Of a DNA stretch of 35,640 nucleotides, positions 7,878 to 15,705 are shown one piece after another; the stretch's first letter is position 1; each line of letters opens with the position of its first letter. The notes beneath the pieces were generated by a model. That model ran no database searches. It worked only from the letters and a program-made list of their open reading frames with translations, and had not been told where the DNA came from. The stretch is from contig CAMHFW010000004.1 of assembly GCA_946184675.1 (NCBI GenBank), positions 1 to 35,640 on the forward strand, read 5' to 3'. The position numbers were made by a program, and so were the translations under genes. The stretch comes from an uncultured Clostridia bacterium (GTDB taxonomy: Bacteria; Bacillota; Clostridia; Lachnospirales; Lachnospiraceae).

Positions 7878-8282
7878 ATGAAACTGGATGCCAACACCCA
7901 CATCTACCGTCAGATTATCGATGATATCCGCAAAAAGGCTGTATGCGGCGATCTGATCCCCGGCCAGAAGCTTCCCTCTGTCCGCGCCCTTGCAGACCTC
8001 TATCAGATCAACCCTAACACAGCTGCCCGTATTTACAAAGAGCTGGAAGCCGAGGGACTGGCCATTACCAGAAAAGGTCTGGGCACCTACCTTTGCAGTG
8101 ATGCCCGGACCCTGTCAGATCTCAGAGAGCTGCTGCTCTCTGACTGTATTTCCCGCTTTGCCGGGGAGATGAAAGCCCTCGGCCTGCAGCCCGAAGACGT
8201 TTTTCAGTCTGCTTTCTGGGACCAGTACAGATCCCGCTGTCTTCCCCCGGAAGACGGCTCACATTTTACTGATATACGATGA
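7878..8282 (+). CDS. GntR family regulator, YtrA subfamily
   Basis: A 134-residue transcription regulator. Residues 1-75 are a GntR winged helix: IYRQIIDDIRKKAVCGDLIPGQKLPSVRALADLYQINPNTAARIYKELEAEGL, then the wing ITRKGLGTYL. The short C-terminal part (about 55 residues, two helices) is typical of YtrA-type proteins, which lack a large ligand domain. YtrA genes normally head operons encoding ABC transporters; here the next gene is convergent and overlaps its 3' end by 17 bases, so no transporter follows. RBS AAGGAG lies eight bases upstream of the ATG. Its likely target is the palindrome over its own promoter; the divergent Sel1 operon might also be affected. The inducing signal is unknown. 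Confidence 0.88.
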   Translation: MKLDANTHIYRQIIDDIRKKAVCGDLIPGQKLPSVRALADLYQINPNTAARIYKELEAEGLAITRKGLGTYLCSDARTLSDLRELLLSDCISRFAGEMKALGLQPEDVFQSAFWDQYRSRCLPPEDGSHFTDIR

Positions 8283-9777
8283 CTGCGATACCCGGCACTA
8301 TATTGTCAAAAATAGTTCCTGCCACATCTGTCGGAAGATTGACACATCCGTGGGAGCCGTCTCCCTTATAGATATCTCCGCCGAACTGGCTCCTCCATGG
8401 CGCATCATGCATTCCCTGCCCCTGATTGAAGGCCATCCAGTATTCGACCTCGCTGCTCCAGTAGTCAACCGAATTCTCACCGGTCAGGACAGCCGGGCTG
8501 TCTTTGTAAGCCATCGGATAACAGCCAATCATAGTCTCTGTCTCACTGCTCCCAAGATTACCGGTCACGACATCGCTCTCCACGATCAGAGCTCCGTCTT
8601 TGTAAAACCAGAGGTGCTGCTTGGTAATCGATACTTCCACATAGGTCCCGTTCAGATCATCATCGCCTTCTCTGCCGTAATAAAGAGGGCAGCCAAAACT
8701 GTCGGTCTCATAGTACACAGGTTCCCTGCTGACAGACTCTCTGCCTAAAATATCATCTTTCAGAGCTGCGCATTCCGCGTCCGTATTGATGGTATAGCCA
8801 TACAGATTTACGTCAGCCGCAATATGGACGATCCTGCCGTCGTCTGCCACAAAAGCTCTGTCACGGAATCGGGTATCATATTTCTCAGCGAGTCCTGCTA
8901 CATACTCAGAGATCTTGTCGTCGTCAATCGCGACTTCCATATCCTCATCGACCGTAATCCAGTCTGTAATCTCAGAACCTTCCAGGACCTCCGTCTGACT
9001 GCCGAACCGATAAGTGATGGAGATTTCCTTAAAAGCATCCATCAGCAGCTGCTTGTTTTTCTCCAGGGCCTCTTTCTTCAGCGCTGTCGTATCTGTCGAG
9101 ACAGTCTCGGAAGTATAGACATCCTTTGGAACACTGATTTTCAGGACAGGATCTTCCAGGAAGGTGCCGTTCTCGATTGCGCCGTCCAGAACCTTTTCCA
9201 CATATTCCTGCAGCTTCTCGTCATCGATCTCATTGCCCTGCACCGGATCGACCACCTCGTAAAGCTCTGTTTCCTTATTAAGTTCCACATAGGCTTCGGC
9301 CGATACAACACGCGGTACGGAAAAGTCCTTGGAAAGGACAAACTTCTTCAGCTGCTCACTGTCATCCGCGTAATAATCCGTCAATTCAAAGCTGGCGCTT
9401 TCAACAAGCCGCTTTAAGGTGGTACTCAGATCATGTTTCTGCTGTTCTTCCTCTTCAATCATATCATTCAGGAAGGCCTGTTCATCAAAATCATGTCCGA
9501 AATCGGCAAGAGAACCCGAAAGAACGGTCTGTTCTCCTTCGGTCAGTTCCACCCTGGCGCCGACCAGCTTATCATTAATATTTTTGGCAACTTCTTCTAC
9601 CGGTTTCCCGGAAATATCCTCGCCATTGAGTTTGGTCCCCTCTAAGAACCCGTCAACGCTGCGCACTCTGTGGATCCCGCCTGCCACGGAGGCAAGTACC
9701 AGAAGACAAAGCACCGCAATCAGAAGAACTCCTTTTGTCTTCTGATTTAATCTATGTAAATATCTGAAAAACTTCAA
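8266..9777 (-). CDS. L,D-transpeptidase (YkuD) with peptidoglycan-binding-like N-terminal region
   Basis: A 503-residue cell-wall enzyme. A cytoplasmic basic start and one transmembrane helix (residues about 15-34) are followed by an extracellular region with the PG_binding_4-like motif LNGEDISGKPVEEVAKNIND. The YkuD catalytic domain occupies residues ~375-503, with the active-site motif GDGSHGCVNLPTD (His476, Cys478). It forms 3-3 peptidoglycan cross-links or attaches wall proteins outside the membrane. The start codon is TTG (9777), supported by AGAGGAAAG upstream and the correct membrane anchor directly after it; no ATG lies nearby. It sits 22 bases after the PPK2 gene and is probably co-transcribed with it. 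Its 3' end overlaps the convergent regulator gene. Confidence 0.9.
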   Translation of the reverse strand: MKFFRYLHRLNQKTKGVLLIAVLCLLVLASVAGGIHRVRSVDGFLEGTKLNGEDISGKPVEEVAKNINDKLVGARVELTEGEQTVLSGSLADFGHDFDEQAFLNDMIEEEEQQKHDLSTTLKRLVESASFELTDYYADDSEQLKKFVLSKDFSVPRVVSAEAYVELNKETELYEVVDPVQGNEIDDEKLQEYVEKVLDGAIENGTFLEDPVLKISVPKDVYTSETVSTDTTALKKEALEKNKQLLMDAFKEISITYRFGSQTEVLEGSEITDWITVDEDMEVAIDDDKISEYVAGLAEKYDTRFRDRAFVADDGRIVHIAADVNLYGYTINTDAECAALKDDILGRESVSREPVYYETDSFGCPLYYGREGDDDLNGTYVEVSITKQHLWFYKDGALIVESDVVTGNLGSSETETMIGCYPMAYKDSPAVLTGENSVDYWSSEVEYWMAFNQGQGMHDAPWRSQFGGDIYKGDGSHGCVNLPTDVAGTIFDNIVPGIAVIVYQ

Positions 9778-9799
9778 AACAATCTTTCCTCTAAAATAA

Positions 9800-11281
9800 T
9801 CAACGATCCTTGCAGCACGCTTCTTCCAGCCTGCTGATCACAATCTCAAGCGCCTTGATCCGCGCATACTTTTTATCGTTGGACTCCAGAATGTGCCAGG
9901 GAGCAAAACTAGTATTGGTCTTTTCCAGCATCTCATCCACGGCTTTCTCATAGAGATCCCACTTTTCACGGTTTCTCCAGTCCTCTTCTGTTATCTTCCA
10001 CTGTTTTTCCGGCGTATTCTGACGGGCTGTAAAACGGGCCAGCTGCGTATCCTTGTCAATCTGCACCCAGAACTTAATAATCACAGCGCCCCAGTCATCC
10101 AGTTCCTTTTCAAACTCATTGATTTCATTGTAAGCTCTCTGCCAGTCATTTTCCGAGCAGAACCCCTCCAGGCGTTCAACCATGACACGGCCGTACCAGC
10201 TTCGGTCAAAGATACTGATATGCCCGTCTTTGGGCAATCTGTTCCAGAATCTCCACAGATAAAATCTGGCCTTTTCATGTGGTTCGGGAGCCGGAATAGG
10301 CTCTACCTCATAACCGCGGGGATCCAGGGCTGCCGTGATCCGCTTGATGTTGCCGCCCTTGCCTGCGGCATCCCAGCCTTCATAGACAATGACCACCGGA
10401 ATCTTGCACCGGTAGATCTCATTATGCAGCCGGCTCAGACGGTTCTGCAGCTTGTCCAGCTTCTTCTTGTATACTTTCTCATCCAGAATCTTGTCATCCA
10501 GGGAGACCGAAGAAAGCTTTTCCACAGGCTCCAGAGGAAAAACATTCTGCCGGACAGGCACTGCCAGAGAAGAATTTTTCAGCGCCGTGCCGATCCCCTG
10601 ATTGAGAAAGCGCAGCACCTGTAAAAGTCCCCATTTACTGTCATTGGAATCAATGATATACCAGGGCGCTCCTGTGCCTGATGTGTCAGAAATATAACTG
10701 TCATAAATCTTCTGATACTCATCATAATGAGAATTCTCAAACCAGTCGGCATCTGTCACCCGCCAGCTGGTATTGTCATCCTTTTCCAGCTCTTTCAGCC
10801 GGCTCTTCTGTTCTTTTCTGCTGATATCGCAGAAAAACTTCATAATCAGGTATCCGTTATCAACCAGAGCCCGCTCAGCGCGGATGATGCTCACCACACG
10901 CTTTTTATACTGATCCGGGCTCAGCGATCCGTCCATCAGACTGTCTGTGATCTCCTCCATCCAGTAACGGTCATAAAAGGTAAACTTTCCTGCTTCCGGG
11001 ATTTCCTGCATATAGCGGTGGAGAAAAGGATACCTCTTCTCCTCTTTTGTCGGGTGAGCCATAGATGCGACATGGAAAAACCGGGGATCCAGTTCTTTGA
11101 TTACCTTGCCCAGGATCGTTCCCTTGCCGGCAGCTCCCCAGCCTTCAAAAATGACCATAACCGGGAGCTTCATTTCTTTCATCTGCATCTGGTAAGCAGC
11201 CAGCTGCTCCTGCTGCAGCTTCACCTCTTTTTTGAGTTCATTCTCATCCGGCCTGGCAGCCTTTACAAAATCCCTGAGCAT
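9800..11281 (-). CDS. Tandem PPK2-domain polyphosphate:AMP phosphotransferase-like protein
   Basis: A 493-residue protein with two PPK2 domains, as in PAP (class II PPK2), which phosphorylates AMP to ADP using polyphosphate. Domain 1 has Walker A GWGAAGKGT (residues 47-55) and FYDRYWMEE; domain 2 has VYEGWDAAGKGGNIKRITAALDPRGYEV (near residue 295) and FDRSWYGRVMVERLEGF. Both lysine-containing P-loops are kept, although in known tandem proteins the C-terminal domain is the main catalytic one. The ORF-track start (11290, GTG) lies within the probable ribosome site AAGGGGTGG; the ATG three codons later (11281) fits better. It has its own promoter and the transpeptidase gene follows closely. Substrate (AMP or another nucleotide) cannot be fixed from sequence. 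Confidence 0.9.
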   Translation of the reverse strand: MLRDFVKAARPDENELKKEVKLQQEQLAAYQMQMKEMKLPVMVIFEGWGAAGKGTILGKVIKELDPRFFHVASMAHPTKEEKRYPFLHRYMQEIPEAGKFTFYDRYWMEEITDSLMDGSLSPDQYKKRVVSIIRAERALVDNGYLIMKFFCDISRKEQKSRLKELEKDDNTSWRVTDADWFENSHYDEYQKIYDSYISDTSGTGAPWYIIDSNDSKWGLLQVLRFLNQGIGTALKNSSLAVPVRQNVFPLEPVEKLSSVSLDDKILDEKVYKKKLDKLQNRLSRLHNEIYRCKIPVVIVYEGWDAAGKGGNIKRITAALDPRGYEVEPIPAPEPHEKARFYLWRFWNRLPKDGHISIFDRSWYGRVMVERLEGFCSENDWQRAYNEINEFEKELDDWGAVIIKFWVQIDKDTQLARFTARQNTPEKQWKITEEDWRNREKWDLYEKAVDEMLEKTNTSFAPWHILESNDKKYARIKALEIVISRLEEACCKDR

Positions 11282-11329
11282 ATTATCCACCCCTTCTGTA
11301 TGGGTCCGGGATCCAAAGTATTATCTTTT

Positions 11330-11358
11330 ATTATAACAAACTCCATCCGCCCCCGCAA
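11330..11358 (-). promoter_or_regulatory. Promoter of the PPK2/L,D-transpeptidase operon
   Basis: Minus-strand TTGCGG (11353-11358) and a perfect TATAAT (11330-11335) are 17 bases apart, about 50 bases upstream of the PPK2 start. This separates the two-gene operon from the dlt-like operon above it, although no strong terminator is visible in the 100-base gap. Confidence 0.65.
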
Positions 11359-11385
11359 GCACAGGCTTCTGCAAATATCTACATG

Positions 11386-12519
11386 CTAAAGGTATTTCTC
11401 GATCTCCTTTATATCCTTCTCCCTCTCATAGATAACATATTCGTCATCTTCTGTCGGGTTCTTCCTGTAGTCTTCATAATAAGCGAAGCAGGCGTCCATA
11501 TAACGGCAGCACTCTTTCCACTCTTTTTCCTGCTTTTCCGAAAGTCTGGTCGGCTCCAGATCAAAACGGTCTGTCAGATACTTTGCCAGAAAATCCGTAA
11601 ACTTCTTCTGGCCGGTCATCATAAGATGATCTGAATTGTGGAAATCCTCCGGCTTCTGAATACCGGCATCTTTGCAGAAAGCATCCAGATCCACATAGTC
11701 AAATCCGTACTCTCTGATTATCTCTGCCGCCCGGTTGCAGCGTTCAAACGCCCGCACACTCTTTTCCCCTGTTATCTGATGAGGGAATCGTACAAAGAGA
11801 ATGTGCTCGATTCCGGAATTCTGACAGTCTGCCAAAAACTCCCGCAGGTACTTCTCTGCATCCGGATCCAGTTCTCTCTTTTTCTCCGGATCATAATCCA
11901 GATGCTTGGCCTCCGCCTTTTTATGGGCTGTATGGGAAAAACTGCCCTTGAGAAGGGAATAACCCCGCAGGTCCATCTTCGCCAATGTCAAAGCATTGCT
12001 CATTCTGTCTCTGGCCTGCCATTCACCATGAAACTTGATGATTGGAAAGTAATAGGAAAGCTTATCCTCTGTACCGTACTCACTGACTAGCTCCATTTTT
12101 TCCGGCATGCATTCCATATTGTCTGCCAGATAGCGGACGGAAGCCTCTTTATAGAGCATATCCTCCCCGTAAACCACGCCGTTTGTCTCTACCAGCAGGA
12201 CTTTCGGTTTCTGGTTTTTCAGGATCTCCCGCAGCTCATATTTCCAGAAAGTAACCGGGTTCGCTGCATAGGCATATGGATAGCTGGTAACTCCAGTCTG
12301 TTTGTAAAACTCCACTGCGCTGAAATCAGAGTAGACTTCACTGGCTCCTAATACAACAACATCCAGAGAATGCGGGTCTTCCAGTTCAAATCCCCGCAAG
12401 CGGATGGAATTATTGGTGGTGTCCCTCATGTAATAACGCTGGGCCAGGCCCAAAATGACTGCCAGCACCAGCACCAGGGAAACAATTTTGATCAGTCTTA
12501 TTATGTATGTCCTTTTCAT
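11386..12519 (-). CDS. DltD/AlgJ-like membrane-anchored SGNH-type protein
   Basis: A 377-residue protein with one N-terminal transmembrane helix (residues 8-26) and an extracellular SGNH-hydrolase-like domain. Seen: VVVLGASEVYSDFSAVEF with the nucleophile-type Ser60 (GxSE as in DltD), VLLVETNGV, and a late NSDHLMMTGQKKFTDFL giving the Asp297/His298 pair expected of a DxxH-type triad. In dlt operons DltD works outside the membrane with the MBOAT protein DltB to pass the acyl group to teichoic acid. Here it follows an MBOAT gene by 30 bases and is the last gene of the operon, so the same kind of partnership is inferred. Sequence similarity to DltD is motif-level; AlgJ/PatB-like alternatives are possible. 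RBS GAGGAG is present. Confidence 0.72.
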   Translation of the reverse strand: MKRTYIIRLIKIVSLVLVLAVILGLAQRYYMRDTTNNSIRLRGFELEDPHSLDVVVLGASEVYSDFSAVEFYKQTGVTSYPYAYAANPVTFWKYELREILKNQKPKVLLVETNGVVYGEDMLYKEASVRYLADNMECMPEKMELVSEYGTEDKLSYYFPIIKFHGEWQARDRMSNALTLAKMDLRGYSLLKGSFSHTAHKKAEAKHLDYDPEKKRELDPDAEKYLREFLADCQNSGIEHILFVRFPHQITGEKSVRAFERCNRAAEIIREYGFDYVDLDAFCKDAGIQKPEDFHNSDHLMMTGQKKFTDFLAKYLTDRFDLEPTRLSEKQEKEWKECCRYMDACFAYYEDYRKNPTEDDEYVIYEREKDIKEIEKYL

Positions 12520-12549
12520 CCGTATTATCTCCTCAGCTGCCGATGCCTG

Positions 12550-14172
12550 TTAAAACTGCATGTATACAAAATCCGCCGGATCGTAACCCGGACCGTATAT
12601 TCCCCAGAATGCGATCATCAGTACAGTAATCGCGATCACCGCAAAACGAACCGCAAAGCTTCTGCGTTCCAGAAGTTCTCCCGGAGTATCGATCTGATTC
12701 TTTTCTTCCATAATACTGATAACAAACATGATCAGCATTCCGATTGCCAGAATCAGGAAATCGGCCTTCCCCAGCCCCAGGCCGGCGATCTCTGTTTTTC
12801 CCAGAGACAGCCGCTGATCGACCAGAGTTCTTCTCATCATATCCATGGCTCCGTAAAAACCCGGCGCGATATCAAAATAGTATCCCACCAGAACCAGGAT
12901 AAAGGTCCGGATAATCCGAAAGACCCTCCATCCGAAAGATTCCGTCCTGATCCGCAGAGCCGTGCACATCTTGTCAAATACCGGCTTTAACAGGATTGAA
13001 AACATGATAATGCCGCCATTCCAGAGACCAAAAGCTATATATTTACTGTTAGCCCCGTGCCAGAGTCCAACTACCAGGAAAACAATCACGGAAGAAATAC
13101 TGGTCGGCAATACCCTGGCGATATGAGCGCCGGCTGCTGTTTTCCCGAACCCAGACTGCTTCATCTTCTTGCTCCATCCCAGGAAAAGTTTGGAAATTGC
13201 GATCGGATTAAAGATATAATTCTTCATCCAGGCGCCCAGGGTGATATGCCATCTGCGCCAGTAATCATTGATCGACGTGGCAAAATAAGGTCTTCGGAAG
13301 TTCTGTACCATATCTATGCCCAGAATCTGGGCAATGCCGCGGCTGATGTCGATGCCGGCCGAAAAATCGGCATAAAGCTGCAGGGCGTAAAGCAGACCGG
13401 CAGCCAGGATCGTGGTTCCTGTATACTGGGTATAGTCTGCTGTTACCGTATTGATTGCGATCACCGCTCTGTCCGCGATAACAAGTTTCTTAAAATAACC
13501 CCAGAGAATCAGCTCCAGGCCCAGCTTAAAGCGGATAAATTCCGGCTTGTGCTCAGCTGTCAGCTGTGCTGCCAGCTGGCCGAAACTGCTGATCGGTCCC
13601 TGCACGATCTGTGGGAAGAATGATATAAAAAGAGCAAACTTCAGGAGATTTCTCTCCGCCTTTACTGCGCCGCGGGACACATCAATCAGATACCCCGCCG
13701 CCTGGAAAGTATAAAAGGAAATTCCAAGGGGCAGGAAAAGCTTCAGCATGGGAAGAGGACCGCCGTCAGCCGTGTGGCCCAGGATCTGGTTGATCCCTCC
13801 TGCCAGAAAATTGCTGTACTTAAGAAAGACCAGAATGCCGAAATTGGCGATCAGAGCAAGAGCCAGTATGGTCTTCTCTTTCTTTTTCACGCCGGCCTTA
13901 TAAGCCTTCTTCTCCTCCCTGCTCCAGCTTTTGCCTTCTGCTTTGATCTTCTCCTTTGACCGGAGCTTAAGGGATTCAATCCTTATAGCTGCCAGATAGA
14001 TGGTCACGGTGGTAAACAGGATGAAAACTGCAAACTTATAGCCTGCATACAGGTAAAAAACGTAGTCAGCAGCCAGCAGAATGAGCCACTGGTATTTTTT
14101 TACCGGAAACAGGTAATAGACCGCAATCACGACCGCCGTAAACAAGAAGAATGTCAAAGTAGTAAATGCCAT
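12550..14172 (-). CDS. MBOAT family membrane O-acyltransferase (DltB/AlgI-like)
   Basis: A 540-residue polytopic protein with about ten or more membrane segments. It carries MBOAT hallmarks: PLGISFYTFQAAGYLIDVSRG (149-168), FFPQIVQGPI (185-194), the re-entrant-loop sequence FATSINDYWRRWHITLGAWMKNYIFNPI (297-324), and the catalytic-histidine segment VVGLWHGANSKYIAFGLWNG with His372. A charged insertion (about 65-100) between early helices is notable. The family moves acyl groups from cytosolic carriers to extracellular acceptors. With a carrier protein and an AMP ligase upstream and a DltD-like protein downstream, it most likely plays the DltB role of passing the carrier-bound group across the membrane. 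It starts 11 bases after the decarboxylase stop. Acceptor (teichoic acid, glycan or lipid) is unknown. Confidence 0.9.
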   Translation of the reverse strand: MAFTTLTFFLFTAVVIAVYYLFPVKKYQWLILLAADYVFYLYAGYKFAVFILFTTVTIYLAAIRIESLKLRSKEKIKAEGKSWSREEKKAYKAGVKKKEKTILALALIANFGILVFLKYSNFLAGGINQILGHTADGGPLPMLKLFLPLGISFYTFQAAGYLIDVSRGAVKAERNLLKFALFISFFPQIVQGPISSFGQLAAQLTAEHKPEFIRFKLGLELILWGYFKKLVIADRAVIAINTVTADYTQYTGTTILAAGLLYALQLYADFSAGIDISRGIAQILGIDMVQNFRRPYFATSINDYWRRWHITLGAWMKNYIFNPIAISKLFLGWSKKMKQSGFGKTAAGAHIARVLPTSISSVIVFLVVGLWHGANSKYIAFGLWNGGIIMFSILLKPVFDKMCTALRIRTESFGWRVFRIIRTFILVLVGYYFDIAPGFYGAMDMMRRTLVDQRLSLGKTEIAGLGLGKADFLILAIGMLIMFVISIMEEKNQIDTPGELLERRSFAVRFAVIAITVLMIAFWGIYGPGYDPADFVYMQF

Positions 14173-14183
14173 CGCCCGTAACC

Positions 14184-15428
14184 TCAGTTCTTACAATTCC
14201 AAAGATAAGTTTCTGTTCTCTCCCGCACCTTCACAAGTCTGCCGTCGGCGTACAAAAGCCAGACAGAAGGCAGGTCTCTGCTCAAGAAAGCTGCCATACC
14301 TTCGCTGACTGAATAGGCGCCGGTCTCATGGAAAATGAGAATATCATCCTCCTGCAGTCCGGGAAGGTAAGCCCCGCGCGCCAGCACATCCATTGTGGTG
14401 CAGAGGCTGCCGCAGAGGGTATACTGACCGGCTGCCTTTTCCTCTCCCTCCGCAGCAGGAGCGGAAAGGACTTCCAGAGCACCTTTCTCATCCCTGCGCA
14501 GGTGTGTCAGTCCGGGAATCTGCATCCCGGCCAGCTGCCCGTCATATTTCATCTGGTGCAGGCCGCCGTCCACAACCGCATAACCTACGCCCATATTATG
14601 TTTCACATCCACAACCCGGGTCAGATAAAATCCGCAGGGAGCCGCAAAAAAGCGTCCCATCTCTACTGTCAGATGTCTTTCGGCAGCAGCTCCGAACGTG
14701 CGGATTCTGTCTGCCAGCTGCAGCAGACGTGTGCGCTCCGCCTTCTCCGGATCTTCATCGAAATAATCCACAGCCAGTCCGGTACCGTATTCAATCTGAG
14801 CCGGCTCATAGCCGCATTCTTCTTTTAGGCGGGCCAGAGCCTCTTCAAAAGCATCCAGCTCCGCGGCAATCTTGGCCGCCTTGCGCTTCTGGGTCCCGGT
14901 GAAATAATGAATTCCGACCATATTGACGTGCGGATACTCTCCCCGCCTTTTCAAAATGTCCTTGAGCACGCTCTCATCCATGCCGAACTGACTGCCGCCG
15001 GTCAGGCGCAGCAGAACATCCACCGTTTTCCCATGGCTGCCGGCACAAGCTTCAATGCCTTCCAGATGACGGATGCTCTCTGCTGTCAGCACGCCGCACC
15101 CGTAATCAATCGCATCCTCAATATCCTCCGGCTGCTTATTGACTCCCGAAAAAATAATCTTTTCCGGAGCCACGCCAAGCTTTCTGCAGATCCTGAGCTC
15201 ACCGGGGCTGCAGACCTCTACCCTGCTGAATACATCCGGCAGGAAAGAGAGCAGAAAAGGGTTGGCCTTAATAGAAAAACAGATATCCACATCCGGACCG
15301 AACGCTTCCTTCACAAGAGCCGCGCGTTCCGCAAACAGTCTCTCTGAAAACAGATAGGCAGGCGTCCCGGTCTGCTCTGCCAGGGCCGCCAGTTTCTTTT
15401 CATCTGCAAACATGCCGGAATCTCCCAT
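14184..15428 (-). CDS. Fold-type III PLP-dependent amino-acid decarboxylase (LysA/BtrK-like)
   Basis: A 414-residue enzyme of the alanine-racemase-like barrel plus C-terminal beta domain. Seen: PLP lysine in CFSIKANP (Lys54), CSPGELRIC (73-81), GIHYFTGTQ (172-180), EYGTGLAVD (213-221), the phosphate-binding EMGRFF (256-261), and C-terminal LCGSLCTTMDVLARGAY with the catalytic cysteine type Cys343 and Asp347; GAYSVSEG (370-377) is the other conserved end motif. LysA decarboxylates diaminopimelate; BtrK of butirosin biosynthesis decarboxylates a carrier-bound glutamyl group. This gene overlaps the carrier-protein stop by one base (TAATG), so translation is coupled. A BtrK-like action on a carrier-tethered substrate is therefore attractive, but the substrate is inferred. 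A lone lysA for lysine synthesis would not explain the surrounding genes. Confidence 0.85.
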   Translation of the reverse strand: MGDSGMFADEKKLAALAEQTGTPAYLFSERLFAERAALVKEAFGPDVDICFSIKANPFLLSFLPDVFSRVEVCSPGELRICRKLGVAPEKIIFSGVNKQPEDIEDAIDYGCGVLTAESIRHLEGIEACAGSHGKTVDVLLRLTGGSQFGMDESVLKDILKRRGEYPHVNMVGIHYFTGTQKRKAAKIAAELDAFEEALARLKEECGYEPAQIEYGTGLAVDYFDEDPEKAERTRLLQLADRIRTFGAAAERHLTVEMGRFFAAPCGFYLTRVVDVKHNMGVGYAVVDGGLHQMKYDGQLAGMQIPGLTHLRRDEKGALEVLSAPAAEGEEKAAGQYTLCGSLCTTMDVLARGAYLPGLQEDDILIFHETGAYSVSEGMAAFLSRDLPSVWLLYADGRLVKVRERTETYLWNCKN

Positions 15429-15655
15429 TATTCATCCTGCAGTCTGGTAACAAGAGCCAGAATTGCCTCGGCGCTGTTAAAGTTCTCCGGCACCAGGTCA
15501 ACCGGCTGGATCTCAATATCATACTCTTCATTGAGTGCGCCAACCAGTGAAATAATATCAAAAGAATCCAGAATACCGTCCTTTACCAGGAACTTTTCTG
15601 TCTCAAAATCCACATCCGGTCTGATCTCTTCCAGGATTGCCATTAATTCTTCCAT
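15428..15655 (-). CDS. Acyl/peptidyl carrier protein (DltC-like)
   Basis: A 75-residue acidic four-helix carrier protein with the phosphopantetheine site DGILDSFDIISL; Ser31 is the attachment residue. Size and the LDSFD motif match DltC and related PP-binding proteins. It carries the amino acid activated by the upstream ligase as a thioester. The order ligase, carrier, decarboxylase puts it between the two enzymes expected to act on its cargo, and the one-base overlap with the decarboxylase start fits a shared pathway. RBS AGGAGG lies seven bases upstream of the ATG. No dedicated phosphopantetheinyl transferase is visible in the window. Confidence 0.92.
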   Translation of the reverse strand: MEELMAILEEIRPDVDFETEKFLVKDGILDSFDIISLVGALNEEYDIEIQPVDLVPENFNSAEAILALVTRLQDE

Positions 15656-15705
15656 GATGTAACCTCCTAAAATAAAAACAATATTGTTAATGACTGACTT
15701 TTAAA

